Source of the DNA: Aquabacterium sp. J223
GTDB lineage: Bacteria; Pseudomonadota; Gammaproteobacteria; Burkholderiales; Burkholderiaceae_C
Assembly (NCBI RefSeq): GCF_024666615.1
Contig: NZ_CP088297.1
Span: 4,072,501 to 4,136,500, forward strand
DNA length: 64,000 bases
Direction: 5' to 3'
Position numbers and translations under genes: made by a program. Below the pieces are notes generated by a model. It was not told the DNA's origin. It saw only the letters and a program-made list of their open reading frames with translations, and searched no databases. Shown here in pieces: positions 53,564-61,522 of this stretch (position 1 is its first letter; each line of letters starts with the position of its first letter).

Positions 53564-55247
53564 CGGTGTCTCCTTCGGTGCCGGCGCGCACGACCACCGG
53601 CAACGACAGGCGGGAGGCCCGGTCGCCCTGGTGGTGGATGGTGTCCGCACCGATCTGGTTCGGCGTGTACTCGTGCCAGAAGAAGCCGTCGGTGACCTGC
53701 GAATCGCCATTGGCGATCTCCAACCGGATGCGGCTGCCCGGCTTGAACAGGTGGGCCGTCGGCACGACGCAGATGTCGAAGCGGTAGACACGTCCGGGTT
53801 CGAGGGGCTGCGGCTCGTCATGGGCATGCCAGGGCCAATGCGGGCGAGTGCGCGCCTCATCGAGCTTGCGGTGCGAGGCGCGCAGCCAGCCCTTGCTCAC
53901 CACCCGGAAGCGCGGCTGCTCGCCCGGCCTGGCATCGGACCCCGGCGCGAACACCTCCGACAACTTGACGATGAAGTGGGTGTCCGGCGCCGTGGATTCG
54001 GCGAACAGGGTGAGTTGGATGGGGCCGTTGATCTCCAGGGCCTCCTGCAGCGGCTCGGTGGTGAAGGTCAACACCCGCCGCACCGGGTCGGGACGGCCGT
54101 CCGGACCCAGCCCGACCACGCCATGGCGCCACTCCGGATGCGGGTACTGGTAGGTCGTGGCGCCCTCGTCCGCGGCCGGCGGCTGTGGCGACAGCACGCC
54201 GTCGTTCAGCGACGTCACGCTGCCGCTGGGGCCCGGGCGCAGGTACAGCCAGCGGTGCTGCACGTTGGGCAGCGGCCAGGTGGGCGCCTGCCGGATCTCG
54301 TTGGCGCCGGGCAGGAAGTAGCGCACCGGCGGCTCCTCGTCGTAGGCGGTGGGCCGGTCCTTCAGGTAGCGGTCGTAGAACGGCAGCAGGTACTGCTCGT
54401 GGAACGCCACGCTGGCGAAGTCGGCCTGCGACGCGTAGGTGTCCATGCCGCCGAAGATGAGCAGCTTCTTCGGGCCGCTCACCTCCTGGAAGCCCACGAG
54501 GTTGCCGGTGAGGTGGGCGTCCACCTTGCCCCACACCCCGATCGAGAACACCGGGATGTCGATGTCCTTCAGCCGGTCGGTGACCGCGCGCTCGCGCCAG
54601 AACTCGTCGTAGCACGGGTGCTCTCGCACCACGCGCGAGAAGTCCCAGTCCAGCGCCTTCGACGGCCCGGTGGCCGGGAAGAGGTTGATGGGCCGGATCA
54701 GCAGATTCCACCAAAAGTGCGGGAACTGCGCCGGCACACCACCGTTGTACGCGTTCCAGCGGTAGACGTCGATCACCGCGTCGTAGGGCGCGATGCAGGC
54801 CAGGTGCGGCGGCCTCTGCGCCGCCATCAGCCACTGCATGCGCGCGTAGTAGGACTGCCCGATGCCGCCGACCTTGCCGCTGGACCACGGCTGTGCGGCG
54901 ATCCACTCGATCACCTCGTAGAGGTCGCGCTGCTCCGCCTCGTCCGAGTAGCGGAACTCACCCTCGGACCGGCCGGTGCCGCGCACGTCCATGTGCACGT
55001 AGGCGTAGCCCTGCCGCAGGTACCAGGCCAGCGGTCCGGTCTCGCGCCAGAGGAACAGCGCGGTGTCCGGCGCCTCGTTGTTGTCGAAGCGGTAGGGCGA
55101 GGCCGCGAAGAGGGTGGGGAACGGGCCAGGGCCGGCCGGCCGGTAGACGGCGGCCGCGATGCGCACACCGTCGCGCATAGTGATGGCGACGATCTCCGTC
55201 GGCTTCACATGTTCGTGGGCGTGCCCTGCGGGGGAGCTAAGTGTCAT
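53553..55247 (-). CDS. CocE/NonD-family hydrolase, copy B
   Basis: 564 residues, no signal peptide. VHMDVRGTGRSEGEFRYSD, GGIGQSYYARMQWLMAAQ with the Ser nucleophile, and the C-terminal jelly roll (RIRLEIANGDSQVTDGFFWH). Co-linear with copy A at 45249 along its whole length, so the two arose by duplication but have diverged well beyond a recent event. Each is followed by an overlapping Bug gene, suggesting a duplicated CocE-Bug module. Ester or amide hydrolysis is the family function. Confidence 0.86.
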   Translation of the reverse strand: MTLSSPAGHAHEHVKPTEIVAITMRDGVRIAAAVYRPAGPGPFPTLFAASPYRFDNNEAPDTALFLWRETGPLAWYLRQGYAYVHMDVRGTGRSEGEFRYSDEAEQRDLYEVIEWIAAQPWSSGKVGGIGQSYYARMQWLMAAQRPPHLACIAPYDAVIDVYRWNAYNGGVPAQFPHFWWNLLIRPINLFPATGPSKALDWDFSRVVREHPCYDEFWRERAVTDRLKDIDIPVFSIGVWGKVDAHLTGNLVGFQEVSGPKKLLIFGGMDTYASQADFASVAFHEQYLLPFYDRYLKDRPTAYDEEPPVRYFLPGANEIRQAPTWPLPNVQHRWLYLRPGPSGSVTSLNDGVLSPQPPAADEGATTYQYPHPEWRHGVVGLGPDGRPDPVRRVLTFTTEPLQEALEINGPIQLTLFAESTAPDTHFIVKLSEVFAPGSDARPGEQPRFRVVSKGWLRASHRKLDEARTRPHWPWHAHDEPQPLEPGRVYRFDICVVPTAHLFKPGSRIRLEIANGDSQVTDGFFWHEYTPNQIGADTIHHQGDRASRLSLPVVVRAGTEGDTDVR

Positions 55248-55395
55248 GGCAACTCACGTGGGCAGGCTGCCCGGACGGCGGGCAGCTGCAGCAGCCCCTC
55301 AACCCCCGGGCGGACCCGCCGGGCCCTGGGACGGATGGGACAAGCGACGGGCGCCGACCGCCGTCCCGACGGGCAGGACGGCGTCGGTGCGGGAC

Positions 55396-56370
55396 TCAGT
55401 CGGCCTTGATGCCCGCGTCCTGGATGACCTTGGTCCAGCGCGCGAGGTCGCTGCTCACCAGCTTGGCCATCTCGGCCGGCGTCGACGGCGCGGCCTCGAT
55501 GCCCTGCTCGGCCAGCTTCTCCTTGACGTCCGGCATGCGCAGCACCGTGCGCACGTCGCGGTTGACCTTGTTGACGATGTCGGGCGGCGTGCCGGCGGCG
55601 GTCGACAGGCCGATCCAGATGTCGCTCTCGTAGCCGGGCACCGTCTCGGCGACCGTGGGCACGTTGGGCAGCACCTGGATGCGCTTGGCGCTGGTCACGC
55701 CGAGCGCCGTCAGCCGACCGCTCTTGATGTGCGGCAGCAGCGAGTTGATGGCGCCGAACATCATGTCGACCTGACCCGCGATGAGGTCGGTGATCGCCGG
55801 CGCAGCGCCCTTGTAGGGCACGTGCACCATGTCGATCTTGGCCAACGACCTGAACAGCTCCGCCGACAGGTGCTGCGGGCTGCCCATTCCCGACGACGCA
55901 TACACCAGACCGCCCTGCTTCTTCTTGGAGGCCTCGATGAGTTCCCGCACCGAACTGACGCCGAGGCTCGTGCGCACCGCCAGGACCACCGGCACCCACC
56001 CCAGCAGCGAGACGGACTCCAGGTCCTTCACCGGGTTGAACGGCATCTTGCTGAACATCGCCGAGTTCATCGTCAGGATGTTGTTGGCGGCGATCAGCAG
56101 GTTCAGGCCGTCCGCGGGCGACTTCGCGACGAGGTCCGCACCGATGTTGCCCGAGGCGCCGGGCTTGTTCTCGACCACCACCGTCTGGCCCCAGGCCTCG
56201 CCGAGCTTCTGCGCCAGGACGCGCCCCAGCACGTCGTTGCTGCCCCCCGGCGTGAAGGGCACGACGATGCGCACCGGCTTGCCAGGATACGACTGGGCAT
56301 TCGCGGACCAGGCGGCGGGGAGCGCGAGGCCGCCGAGGGCGTGCACCATGCGACGTCTGCTGAGCGGCAT
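55396..56370 (-). CDS. Bug-family (TTT) substrate-binding protein, first gene of the 14-kb operon
   Basis: 324 residues, signal region LSRRRMVHALGGLALPAAWS (twin-arginine-like). Bug marks: IVPFTPGGSND, VENKPGASG, YASSGMGSPQH, HVPYKGA. ATG 56370 with AGGAGA upstream. It follows shared promoter copy 6 and heads a leftward run of twelve genes to 42297. The 148 bp after it (55248-55395) contain GC-rich repeats but no clear terminator. Confidence 0.88.
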   Translation of the reverse strand: MPLSRRRMVHALGGLALPAAWSANAQSYPGKPVRIVVPFTPGGSNDVLGRVLAQKLGEAWGQTVVVENKPGASGNIGADLVAKSPADGLNLLIAANNILTMNSAMFSKMPFNPVKDLESVSLLGWVPVVLAVRTSLGVSSVRELIEASKKKQGGLVYASSGMGSPQHLSAELFRSLAKIDMVHVPYKGAAPAITDLIAGQVDMMFGAINSLLPHIKSGRLTALGVTSAKRIQVLPNVPTVAETVPGYESDIWIGLSTAAGTPPDIVNKVNRDVRTVLRMPDVKEKLAEQGIEAAPSTPAEMAKLVSSDLARWTKVIQDAGIKAD

Positions 56371-56451
56371 TCAGGTCTCCTGTGAGTGTTGTGCCGTCGC
56401 GGGGACCGCTCTGCGCCGGCATGGCGCCTGGGGTGCGACGGTGATGCCACC

Positions 56452-56503
56452 ATCGTAGTCATCGACCCCAGATGGATCAATCTTGAACGACACGTCAATG
56501 CGG
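56452..56503 (-). promoter_or_regulatory. Shared regulon promoter, copy 6 (for 14-kb operon)
   Basis: Read leftward: CCGCATTGACG, TTGA-N8-TCAA (56498-56483), GA, TTGATC (56480-56475), 17 bp, TACGAT (56457-56452). It is the clearest copy and the best template for a search. Confidence 0.75.
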
Positions 56504-56585
56504 CTGACGGTCGGTCAGCAAGGCCACGCGCGCAAAGCCCTTCCGCACACGAGCGTCGACCCGCGGGAACGGGGTCTGGCACCGC

Positions 56586-56607
56586 CCGGGGGCGCCATCG
56601 CCCCCGG
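56586..56607. terminator. Perfect GC hairpin after the LivK-like gene
   Basis: Nine-base stem CCGGGGGCG / CGCCCCCGG with loop CCAT, 40 bp past the stop of the leftward gene at 56648 and before promoter copy 6. No T run follows, so it may rely on Rho or only stabilise the 3' end. Confidence 0.5.
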
Positions 56608-56647
56608 TCGGCGCCGTCCGCACCGGATCCGATGGGATCGGCCGCGC

Positions 56648-57814
56648 TCAGCGCGCCACGCACTGGGCGGCGTAGGCGTCCGGATGGGCCTTCAGCACGT
56701 TGGCCTCGGTCATCTTGAACTCGGGCTTGCCGCCCGTTCCACGGGCCACGGTGTAGATGTGGTAGTTCTGCACCGGGAAGTTGTTGTTGCCGAAGCGGAA
56801 ATCGCCGCGCACCGACTTGAACGTGGCGCCGGCGATGGCCTTCGACAGCGCCTTGCGGTCCGCGGCGTTGCCCTTGGTGGTCTTGAGGGCCGCGTCCAGC
56901 AGCATGGCGGCGTCGTAGCTGAACGCCGCGTAGGCCGACGGCAGTCGCGCGTGCTTCTTCTGGAAGGCCTCCACGAAGCGACGCGATTCGTCGCTCGGGT
57001 GTCCCGGCGACCAGGTGTCGCCGAGGATGGCGCCCACGGCGGCCGGGCCCATGGCCTCCAGCGCATTGCCCTCGATGGTGTTGCTGGTGTAGAGCGGGAT
57101 CTTGCCGAGCAGGCCCGCCTGCTGGTACTGGCGCACGAACGTCACGCCGAGGCCGCCGGGGTAGAAGGCGTAGACGGCGTCCGGCTTCTGCGACGCCAGC
57201 TTGGTCAGCTCGGCGGAGAAGTCGAGCTGGCTCAGCGGGGTGTAGACCTCGTCGACGATCTCGCCCTTGTAGAGGCGCTTGAGGCCGGCGATCTTGTCGC
57301 GTCCGCCGACGAAGCTGGGCGTCATCGTGACGATGCGCTTGACGCTCTTGTCGGTCAGGTACTTGCCCACCACCTCCGCCGGCACATCGCTCTGCCAGGA
57401 GGTGACGAACAGGTTGGGCTTGCACTGCGCGCCGGCGGCCGCCGACGGGCCGGCCACCGAGCCGACGAAGGGCACGTCGGTGGATGCGATCTTCGCCTGC
57501 AGGGCCATCAGCACGTTGGCGAAGGTCAGCCCGGTGATGACGTCCACCTTGTCGCGCTCGAGCAGCTTGTTGACCGCCACCAGCGCCGCCTCGGGCTTTT
57601 GCTGGTCGTCCTCGCGCACGACGGTCGCCGTCTCGCCGCCCAGCTTGCCGCCGAGCTGCTCCAGCGCCAGCATGAAGCCGTCGAGCTGGTCGCGGCCGAC
57701 GTCGGCCGACGGGCCGCTCAGCGTGCCGACGAAGCCGACCTTGACCTCGGCGTGTACGGCGCTCGCGGTCAGCAGCGCCGACGCCAGCAGCAGGGGTTTC
57801 AGGGCGTGGTTCAT
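56648..57814 (-). CDS. Branched-chain-type (LivK/HAAT) ABC transporter substrate-binding protein
   Basis: 388 residues. Signal peptide (ALKPLLLASALLTASAVHAE), then VGFVGTLSGPSADVGRDQ, AVNKLLERDKVDVITG, TMTPSFVGGRDK and YAAFSYDAAMLLDAALK: the type-I periplasmic fold of Leu/Ile/Val and aromatic-acid receptors. AGGAGA lies 8 bp before ATG 57814. It ends the leftward ring-cleavage operon; the LivF/LivG genes at 63.1-64 kb may supply its membrane complex. Confidence 0.88.
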   Translation of the reverse strand: MNHALKPLLLASALLTASAVHAEVKVGFVGTLSGPSADVGRDQLDGFMLALEQLGGKLGGETATVVREDDQQKPEAALVAVNKLLERDKVDVITGLTFANVLMALQAKIASTDVPFVGSVAGPSAAAGAQCKPNLFVTSWQSDVPAEVVGKYLTDKSVKRIVTMTPSFVGGRDKIAGLKRLYKGEIVDEVYTPLSQLDFSAELTKLASQKPDAVYAFYPGGLGVTFVRQYQQAGLLGKIPLYTSNTIEGNALEAMGPAAVGAILGDTWSPGHPSDESRRFVEAFQKKHARLPSAYAAFSYDAAMLLDAALKTTKGNAADRKALSKAIAGATFKSVRGDFRFGNNNFPVQNYHIYTVARGTGGKPEFKMTEANVLKAHPDAYAAQCVAR

Positions 57815-57852
57815 GGTGCGTGTCTCCTGTTTCAAGTTGGCCGCTCGCGTGC

Positions 57853-58809
57853 TCAGACGATCCGGGTCTCGAGCTGGCCGAGGTGCTGGATTTCCACTGT
57901 CATCACATCCCCGCGCTGGAGGAAGGTGCCGGCTTCCGAGCCGACGCCGGCCGGCGTGCCCGTGAGGATCACGTCCCCGGGCAGCAGCGGCTGGCGGCGG
58001 CTCAGGTGAGCGATCTGCTCGGCGACGCCGTAAAGGTGGTTGGAGGTGTTCGAGTCCTGCCGCAGCTGGCCGTTCACCCACAGCTTGATGGTGAGGTCCT
58101 CGGGTGAGCCGACGAACTCGGCCGGGGTGAACACCGGCCCCAGCGGGCAGGACCCTTCGAAGCACTTGTGGCCGATCCAGTCGTAGCGGAACGGCGAACT
58201 GGCGTCCACCGCCTCGCGCACGAGGTGGTCGCGCGCCGACAGGTCGTTGGCGCACATGTAGCCGGCGACGTGGTCCAGCGCCGCGTCCACCGCCACGTGG
58301 TGGGCACGGCGGCCGATCACCACGGCGAGTTCGGCTTCCCAGTCGAGCCGACGGGTCTCGGGCGGCATGGGCACCTCGCCCCGGTGGCCGGACAGGTTCG
58401 CCGGCCCGGCCTTCAGGAAATGCCACGGCGGGATGCCCTGCGCCTTCGGGTCGAGCACCAGCTTCATGTTGAGCGCCCGCGACATCGCCTCGACGTGGTC
58501 GCGGTAGTTCGCGCCGGCGCCGAAGACGGCGCCCGGGCGCCGCAGCGGCGACTCGAGCGTCAGGCCCTGCTCGTCCAGCACGGCGGCGGCGAAGTCGGCG
58601 GGCGCGCGGCGGATCTGTTCGACGAGCGCCCGCAGCGCGGGTTGCGCGGACGTCCACTGCTCGATCAGGCCGTCCACCGACAGGCGGCTCCAGGCGCCGG
58701 CCGACGCCACCTCGCCCGCGCGGGCGAGGTCGAACCACGTCGAATCGACGACGACGCCCGCGGCGGACACGTCCGCCGCGCGGTAGGTAAACAACTGGTA
58801 CTTGCTCAA
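57853..58809 (-). CDS. Fumarylacetoacetate hydrolase (FAH) family protein
   Basis: 318 residues. VFGAGANYRDHVEAM, metal-site acidic residues in RLDWEAELAVVIG, NDLSARD, and GDVILTGTPAGVG. With the extradiol dioxygenase in the same operon and the zeta-class GST next door, hydrolysis of a fumarylpyruvate- or acylpyruvate-like ring-fission product is the likely reaction, as in gentisate pathways. Cytosolic; ATG 58809. Confidence 0.87.
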   Translation of the reverse strand: MSKYQLFTYRAADVSAAGVVVDSTWFDLARAGEVASAGAWSRLSVDGLIEQWTSAQPALRALVEQIRRAPADFAAAVLDEQGLTLESPLRRPGAVFGAGANYRDHVEAMSRALNMKLVLDPKAQGIPPWHFLKAGPANLSGHRGEVPMPPETRRLDWEAELAVVIGRRAHHVAVDAALDHVAGYMCANDLSARDHLVREAVDASSPFRYDWIGHKCFEGSCPLGPVFTPAEFVGSPEDLTIKLWVNGQLRQDSNTSNHLYGVAEQIAHLSRRQPLLPGDVILTGTPAGVGSEAGTFLQRGDVMTVEIQHLGQLETRIV

Positions 58810-58884
58810 CTCAGAGTCCCCTGTGAGATGCCGTCGTTCATGACCTGGCGTGCAGCCAACGCGCGGCGACGGCGTGAGACGGTC

Positions 58885-59271
58885 CTACAGCAGCCGGCTG
58901 CGCTGGTCGGAGAAGCGGACGTTGACCGTGAACTCGCCCTCCATCAGCCGCCAGGCCCGCAGCTCAACGGAGAACACGCCCTCGCGGATGAACGGGTCCT
59001 GGGCCAGGATGTCCTTCGCCTCCGTCAGCGATCCCGCGCGCAGGATCGTCATGCCGCCCACCTGCCCGGGCGGCACGCCGTCGGCCACGAACGGCCCGGA
59101 GGCGAAGAGCTCGCCTCGCTTCTCGGCCGCGATGGCCCAGCGCAGGTGGGCTTCGAGCAGTTCGCCCATCCGCGTCAGGTCCAGCGGATGGCGGATGGCC
59201 ACGTAGAAGGGCTTGTTGAGCATCGCGGCCAGCAGCTGCTCGGCCGTCTGCGCCGGCGCGGGACCGCTCAT
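58885..59271 (-). CDS. YCII-related (YciI-like) protein
   Basis: 128 residues from ATG 59271. PFYVAIRHPLDLTRMGELLEAHLRW, GELFASGPFV, GGMTILRAGSLTEAKDILAQDPF: the dimeric alpha/beta-barrel YCII fold, with the conserved His/Asp pair in the first helix and DPF. Homologues with known function are muconolactone-isomerase-like or dehalogenating, so isomerisation of a lactone is possible. Its start overlaps the dioxygenase stop as ATGA. Confidence 0.82.
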   Translation of the reverse strand: MSGPAPAQTAEQLLAAMLNKPFYVAIRHPLDLTRMGELLEAHLRWAIAAEKRGELFASGPFVADGVPPGQVGGMTILRAGSLTEAKDILAQDPFIREGVFSVELRAWRLMEGEFTVNVRFSDQRSRLL

Positions 59272-60185
59272 GGCGCCTCGAAGTTCATGACGAACTCCGG
59301 CGGCGGCGGCGTCTGCGCCCACACGGCGGTGATCTGCTCCGGCCCGACGTTCATCGGCACCCAGGCGCTGTCGTCCTCCGGGATGACGTCGATGTCCCAG
59401 AAGTACTCGGCCAGGCTATTCCAGGGGTCGCGGATGTAGTGGAAGTAGTTCGAGCCGCCCACGTGGCGGCCGAGTCCGAAGCCGTCCTTGTAGCCGGCCC
59501 GCAGCAGCGTCTGCGCGCCGATCTCGATCTCGTCGATGTCGGCGACCTCGAAGCTCAGGTGGTGCAGGCCGGTGTGGCTGCTCTTTGCGAACGCGATGAT
59601 GTGGTGGTCACCGCCGGCGCTGCCGCGCAGGAAGGCCAGGATGTCGTGCGCCTGGTCGGACACCTTCATGCCCAGCACCCGCGTGTAGAAGTCCACCGAC
59701 CGCTGGACATCCGGCGAGAACTTGATCAGGTGGCCCAGGCGGCGCGGTTTCGCGGTCTTCTTCAGCGACGTGAGGTCGCAGGCCCGGCCCACGCGCCGGT
59801 AGCGGCCGGGCGCGTTGACCTCGATGGGCGCCGCGAGCGTGGACGGCGCGGGCTCCGCCACGCGCACGTTCAGCCAGTCGCCGTGCGGGTCCTGGAACCA
59901 CAGGCCGTCCAGGTCGCCGAACGGGCTCGGCTTGATCGGCACGCCGGCGCGCTCGAGGTTGGTCTTCAGGGTCGACAGGCCGGCCTCGTTGGTGCCCAAC
60001 GAGACGTAGCTCAGCTTCTTGCGCGGGCCTTCGATCAGGCGCAGCTGATCCTGCGCACGGCCGCCGCAGCGGAACACGAGGTCGCTGCCGACCGCACGCC
60101 CTTCGAGGCCGAAGAGTTCGTAGAAGGAGCGGCCCACCTCCAGGTCGGGGACCGTCATGCCAACATGCAGAAGAGATCGGATCAA
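59268..60185 (-). CDS. Type I extradiol (VOC-fold) dioxygenase
   Basis: 305 residues with two VOC modules (about 1-115 and 140-290). The second has RLGHLIKFSPD, GLHHLSFEVADIDEIE and PWNSLAEYFWDID, supplying the His-His-Glu iron triad of catechol-2,3- and dihydroxybiphenyl dioxygenases. It should open an aromatic diol ring beside its hydroxyls. First module appears non-catalytic (GMTVPDLEVGRSFYELFG), as is usual. Sits 16 bp after the NIPSNAP gene in the LysR-linked operon. Substrate unknown. Confidence 0.83.
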   Translation of the reverse strand: MIRSLLHVGMTVPDLEVGRSFYELFGLEGRAVGSDLVFRCGGRAQDQLRLIEGPRKKLSYVSLGTNEAGLSTLKTNLERAGVPIKPSPFGDLDGLWFQDPHGDWLNVRVAEPAPSTLAAPIEVNAPGRYRRVGRACDLTSLKKTAKPRRLGHLIKFSPDVQRSVDFYTRVLGMKVSDQAHDILAFLRGSAGGDHHIIAFAKSSHTGLHHLSFEVADIDEIEIGAQTLLRAGYKDGFGLGRHVGGSNYFHYIRDPWNSLAEYFWDIDVIPEDDSAWVPMNVGPEQITAVWAQTPPPPEFVMNFEAP

Positions 60186-60201
60186 GGCGACGCCTCCCTT
60201 G

Positions 60202-60516
60202 TCACTTCAGTGGAGAAAACGGGGCCGGGATCAACAGCTCGTTGCGCTGGTCGATCACCAAGTGGCCCACCTTGGACAGGAACGCGCGCCAGGCAGGATC
60301 GGCCGACAGGGTCGCCCGGCGCTGCAAGCGGTCCTCGAACGAATCGAAGCCCCACAGCTGGACGACCCGGTTCAGCTCGCCCACCTCGGACACGAAGTAG
60401 CCGAGCAGGCGCCCCAGCGCCCCGGTCTGCACGGCCAGGCCCTCGGCCTCGTAGGCGCGCAGGAACTCGTGCGCGGCCCCGACCTTCAGTTCGTAGATGC
60501 GTTGTTCAACGAGCAC
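60202..60516 (-). CDS. NIPSNAP-family protein
   Basis: 104 residues: EQRIYELKVGAAHEFLRAYE, GYFVSEVGELNRVVQLWGFD and DPAWRAFLSKVGHLV, the ferredoxin-like NIPSNAP fold. Such small proteins often sit in aromatic-degradation operons with unknown or isomerase-like roles. GTG start with GGGGAG 7 bp upstream; it overlaps the dehydrogenase gene end by 11 bp, so it is co-translated. Confidence 0.83.
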   Translation of the reverse strand: MLVEQRIYELKVGAAHEFLRAYEAEGLAVQTGALGRLLGYFVSEVGELNRVVQLWGFDSFEDRLQRRATLSADPAWRAFLSKVGHLVIDQRNELLIPAPFSPLK

Positions 60517-61420
60517 GTGCGTTCTCCCCGTCCACTCGGTGGTTCGATTCGTCCTCGACCAGCTTGATCACGGCCGAGATGTCCTCCTGCGCCATGCCCG
60601 CGGCGATGGCCCGCTCGAAGTAGGGCACCGCGGTCGAGAACAGCGGCGTCGCGCAGCCCAGGCTGTGCGCCATCTCCCGCCCCATGTGCAGGTACTTCTC
60701 CAGCGTTTCGAAGGGTCCCGGCGCCGGGCTGAAGCGGCGTGCGGCCATCAACGGCGCACGGATGGAGAACATGGCGGAGTTGCCGGCGCCGTGACGGAGG
60801 ACCTCGGCGACGCGGTGCGCGTCGAAGCCGGCCCGCACGCCCAGGTTCATGGCCTCGGCCGCGGCCAACGTGTGGACCGTGACCAGGGCGTTCGCGATCA
60901 GCTTCATCGCCACCGCCGAGCCGATGTCGCCGAGGTGGAAGTGGTGTTCGGTGATGGCCGTGAGGATGGGGCGGCAGCGCTCCATCAGTGACGCGTCGCC
61001 GCCAATGTAGAGGGCCGCGCGCCGGTCGGCCACCATCGGCGGCGACCCGCTGACCTCGACCTCCAGCATCTCGACCTGCTGCGCGCGCAAGCGGTCCGCC
61101 TGGGCGATCTTGAACTCGCGGCGGTAGGTCCCCAGTTCGATGACGACCTTGCCGGGCGTCAGGGCGCCCATCACGCCCTGCTCGCCGTCCAGCACCGCCG
61201 CCTGCGCCCGCTCGTCGGGCAGGCACAGCAGCAGCACGTCGGCGGCCCGGGCCACTTCGGCAGGCGAGTGGGCGACGCGGCCGCCAGCCGCCGCGAAGGC
61301 CTCGCGGTCGGACCGACGAAAGCCCACCACCGGGTGACCGGCTCGAATCAGGTTGACGGCGATCGGCAACCCGAGCTGCCCGATCCCGATCATTCCGACG
61401 ACCGGGCTGGGAGTGACCAT
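60506..61420 (-). CDS. 3-hydroxyisobutyrate dehydrogenase-family oxidoreductase
   Basis: 304 residues from ATG 61420 (AAGGAG upstream). GMIGIGQLGLPIAVNLIRAG is the NAD(P) fold, VSGSPPMV the substrate loop, and AMKLIANALVTVHTLAAAEAM holds the catalytic Lys. Oxidises or reduces a beta-hydroxy acid. First gene of the leftward operon divergent from the LysR gene, which probably controls it. Confidence 0.86.
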   Translation of the reverse strand: MVTPSPVVGMIGIGQLGLPIAVNLIRAGHPVVGFRRSDREAFAAAGGRVAHSPAEVARAADVLLLCLPDERAQAAVLDGEQGVMGALTPGKVVIELGTYRREFKIAQADRLRAQQVEMLEVEVSGSPPMVADRRAALYIGGDASLMERCRPILTAITEHHFHLGDIGSAVAMKLIANALVTVHTLAAAEAMNLGVRAGFDAHRVAEVLRHGAGNSAMFSIRAPLMAARRFSPAPGPFETLEKYLHMGREMAHSLGCATPLFSTAVPYFERAIAAGMAQEDISAVIKLVEDESNHRVDGENARAR

Positions 61421-61484
61421 CGTTGTCTCCTTCTTCGACAACGGCATTGTGGGGAGCGGTCTGGAAACAAGCCATGGCGATTCG

Positions 61485-61515
61485 ATGAATGATTCATATC
61501 ATCGTTGCCTATACT
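61485..61515. promoter_or_regulatory. Candidate LysR operator and promoter (ATGAAT-G-ATTCAT palindrome, TATACT)
   Basis: A perfect 6-1-6 palindrome ATGAATGATTCAT (61485-61497) sits in the 102 bp between the divergent LysR gene and the ring-cleavage operon, where LysR proteins normally bind. A TATACT -10-like box (61510-61515) ends 7 bp before the LysR ATG, which would give a nearly leaderless regulator mRNA. Confidence 0.5.
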
Positions 61516-61522
61516 TTTGGTG

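Noticed and set aside
55248-55395. Terminator between CocE copy B and the Bug gene at 55396
   Set aside because: GC-rich repeats can fold, but I see no stable uninterrupted stem and no T run; read-through is assumed.
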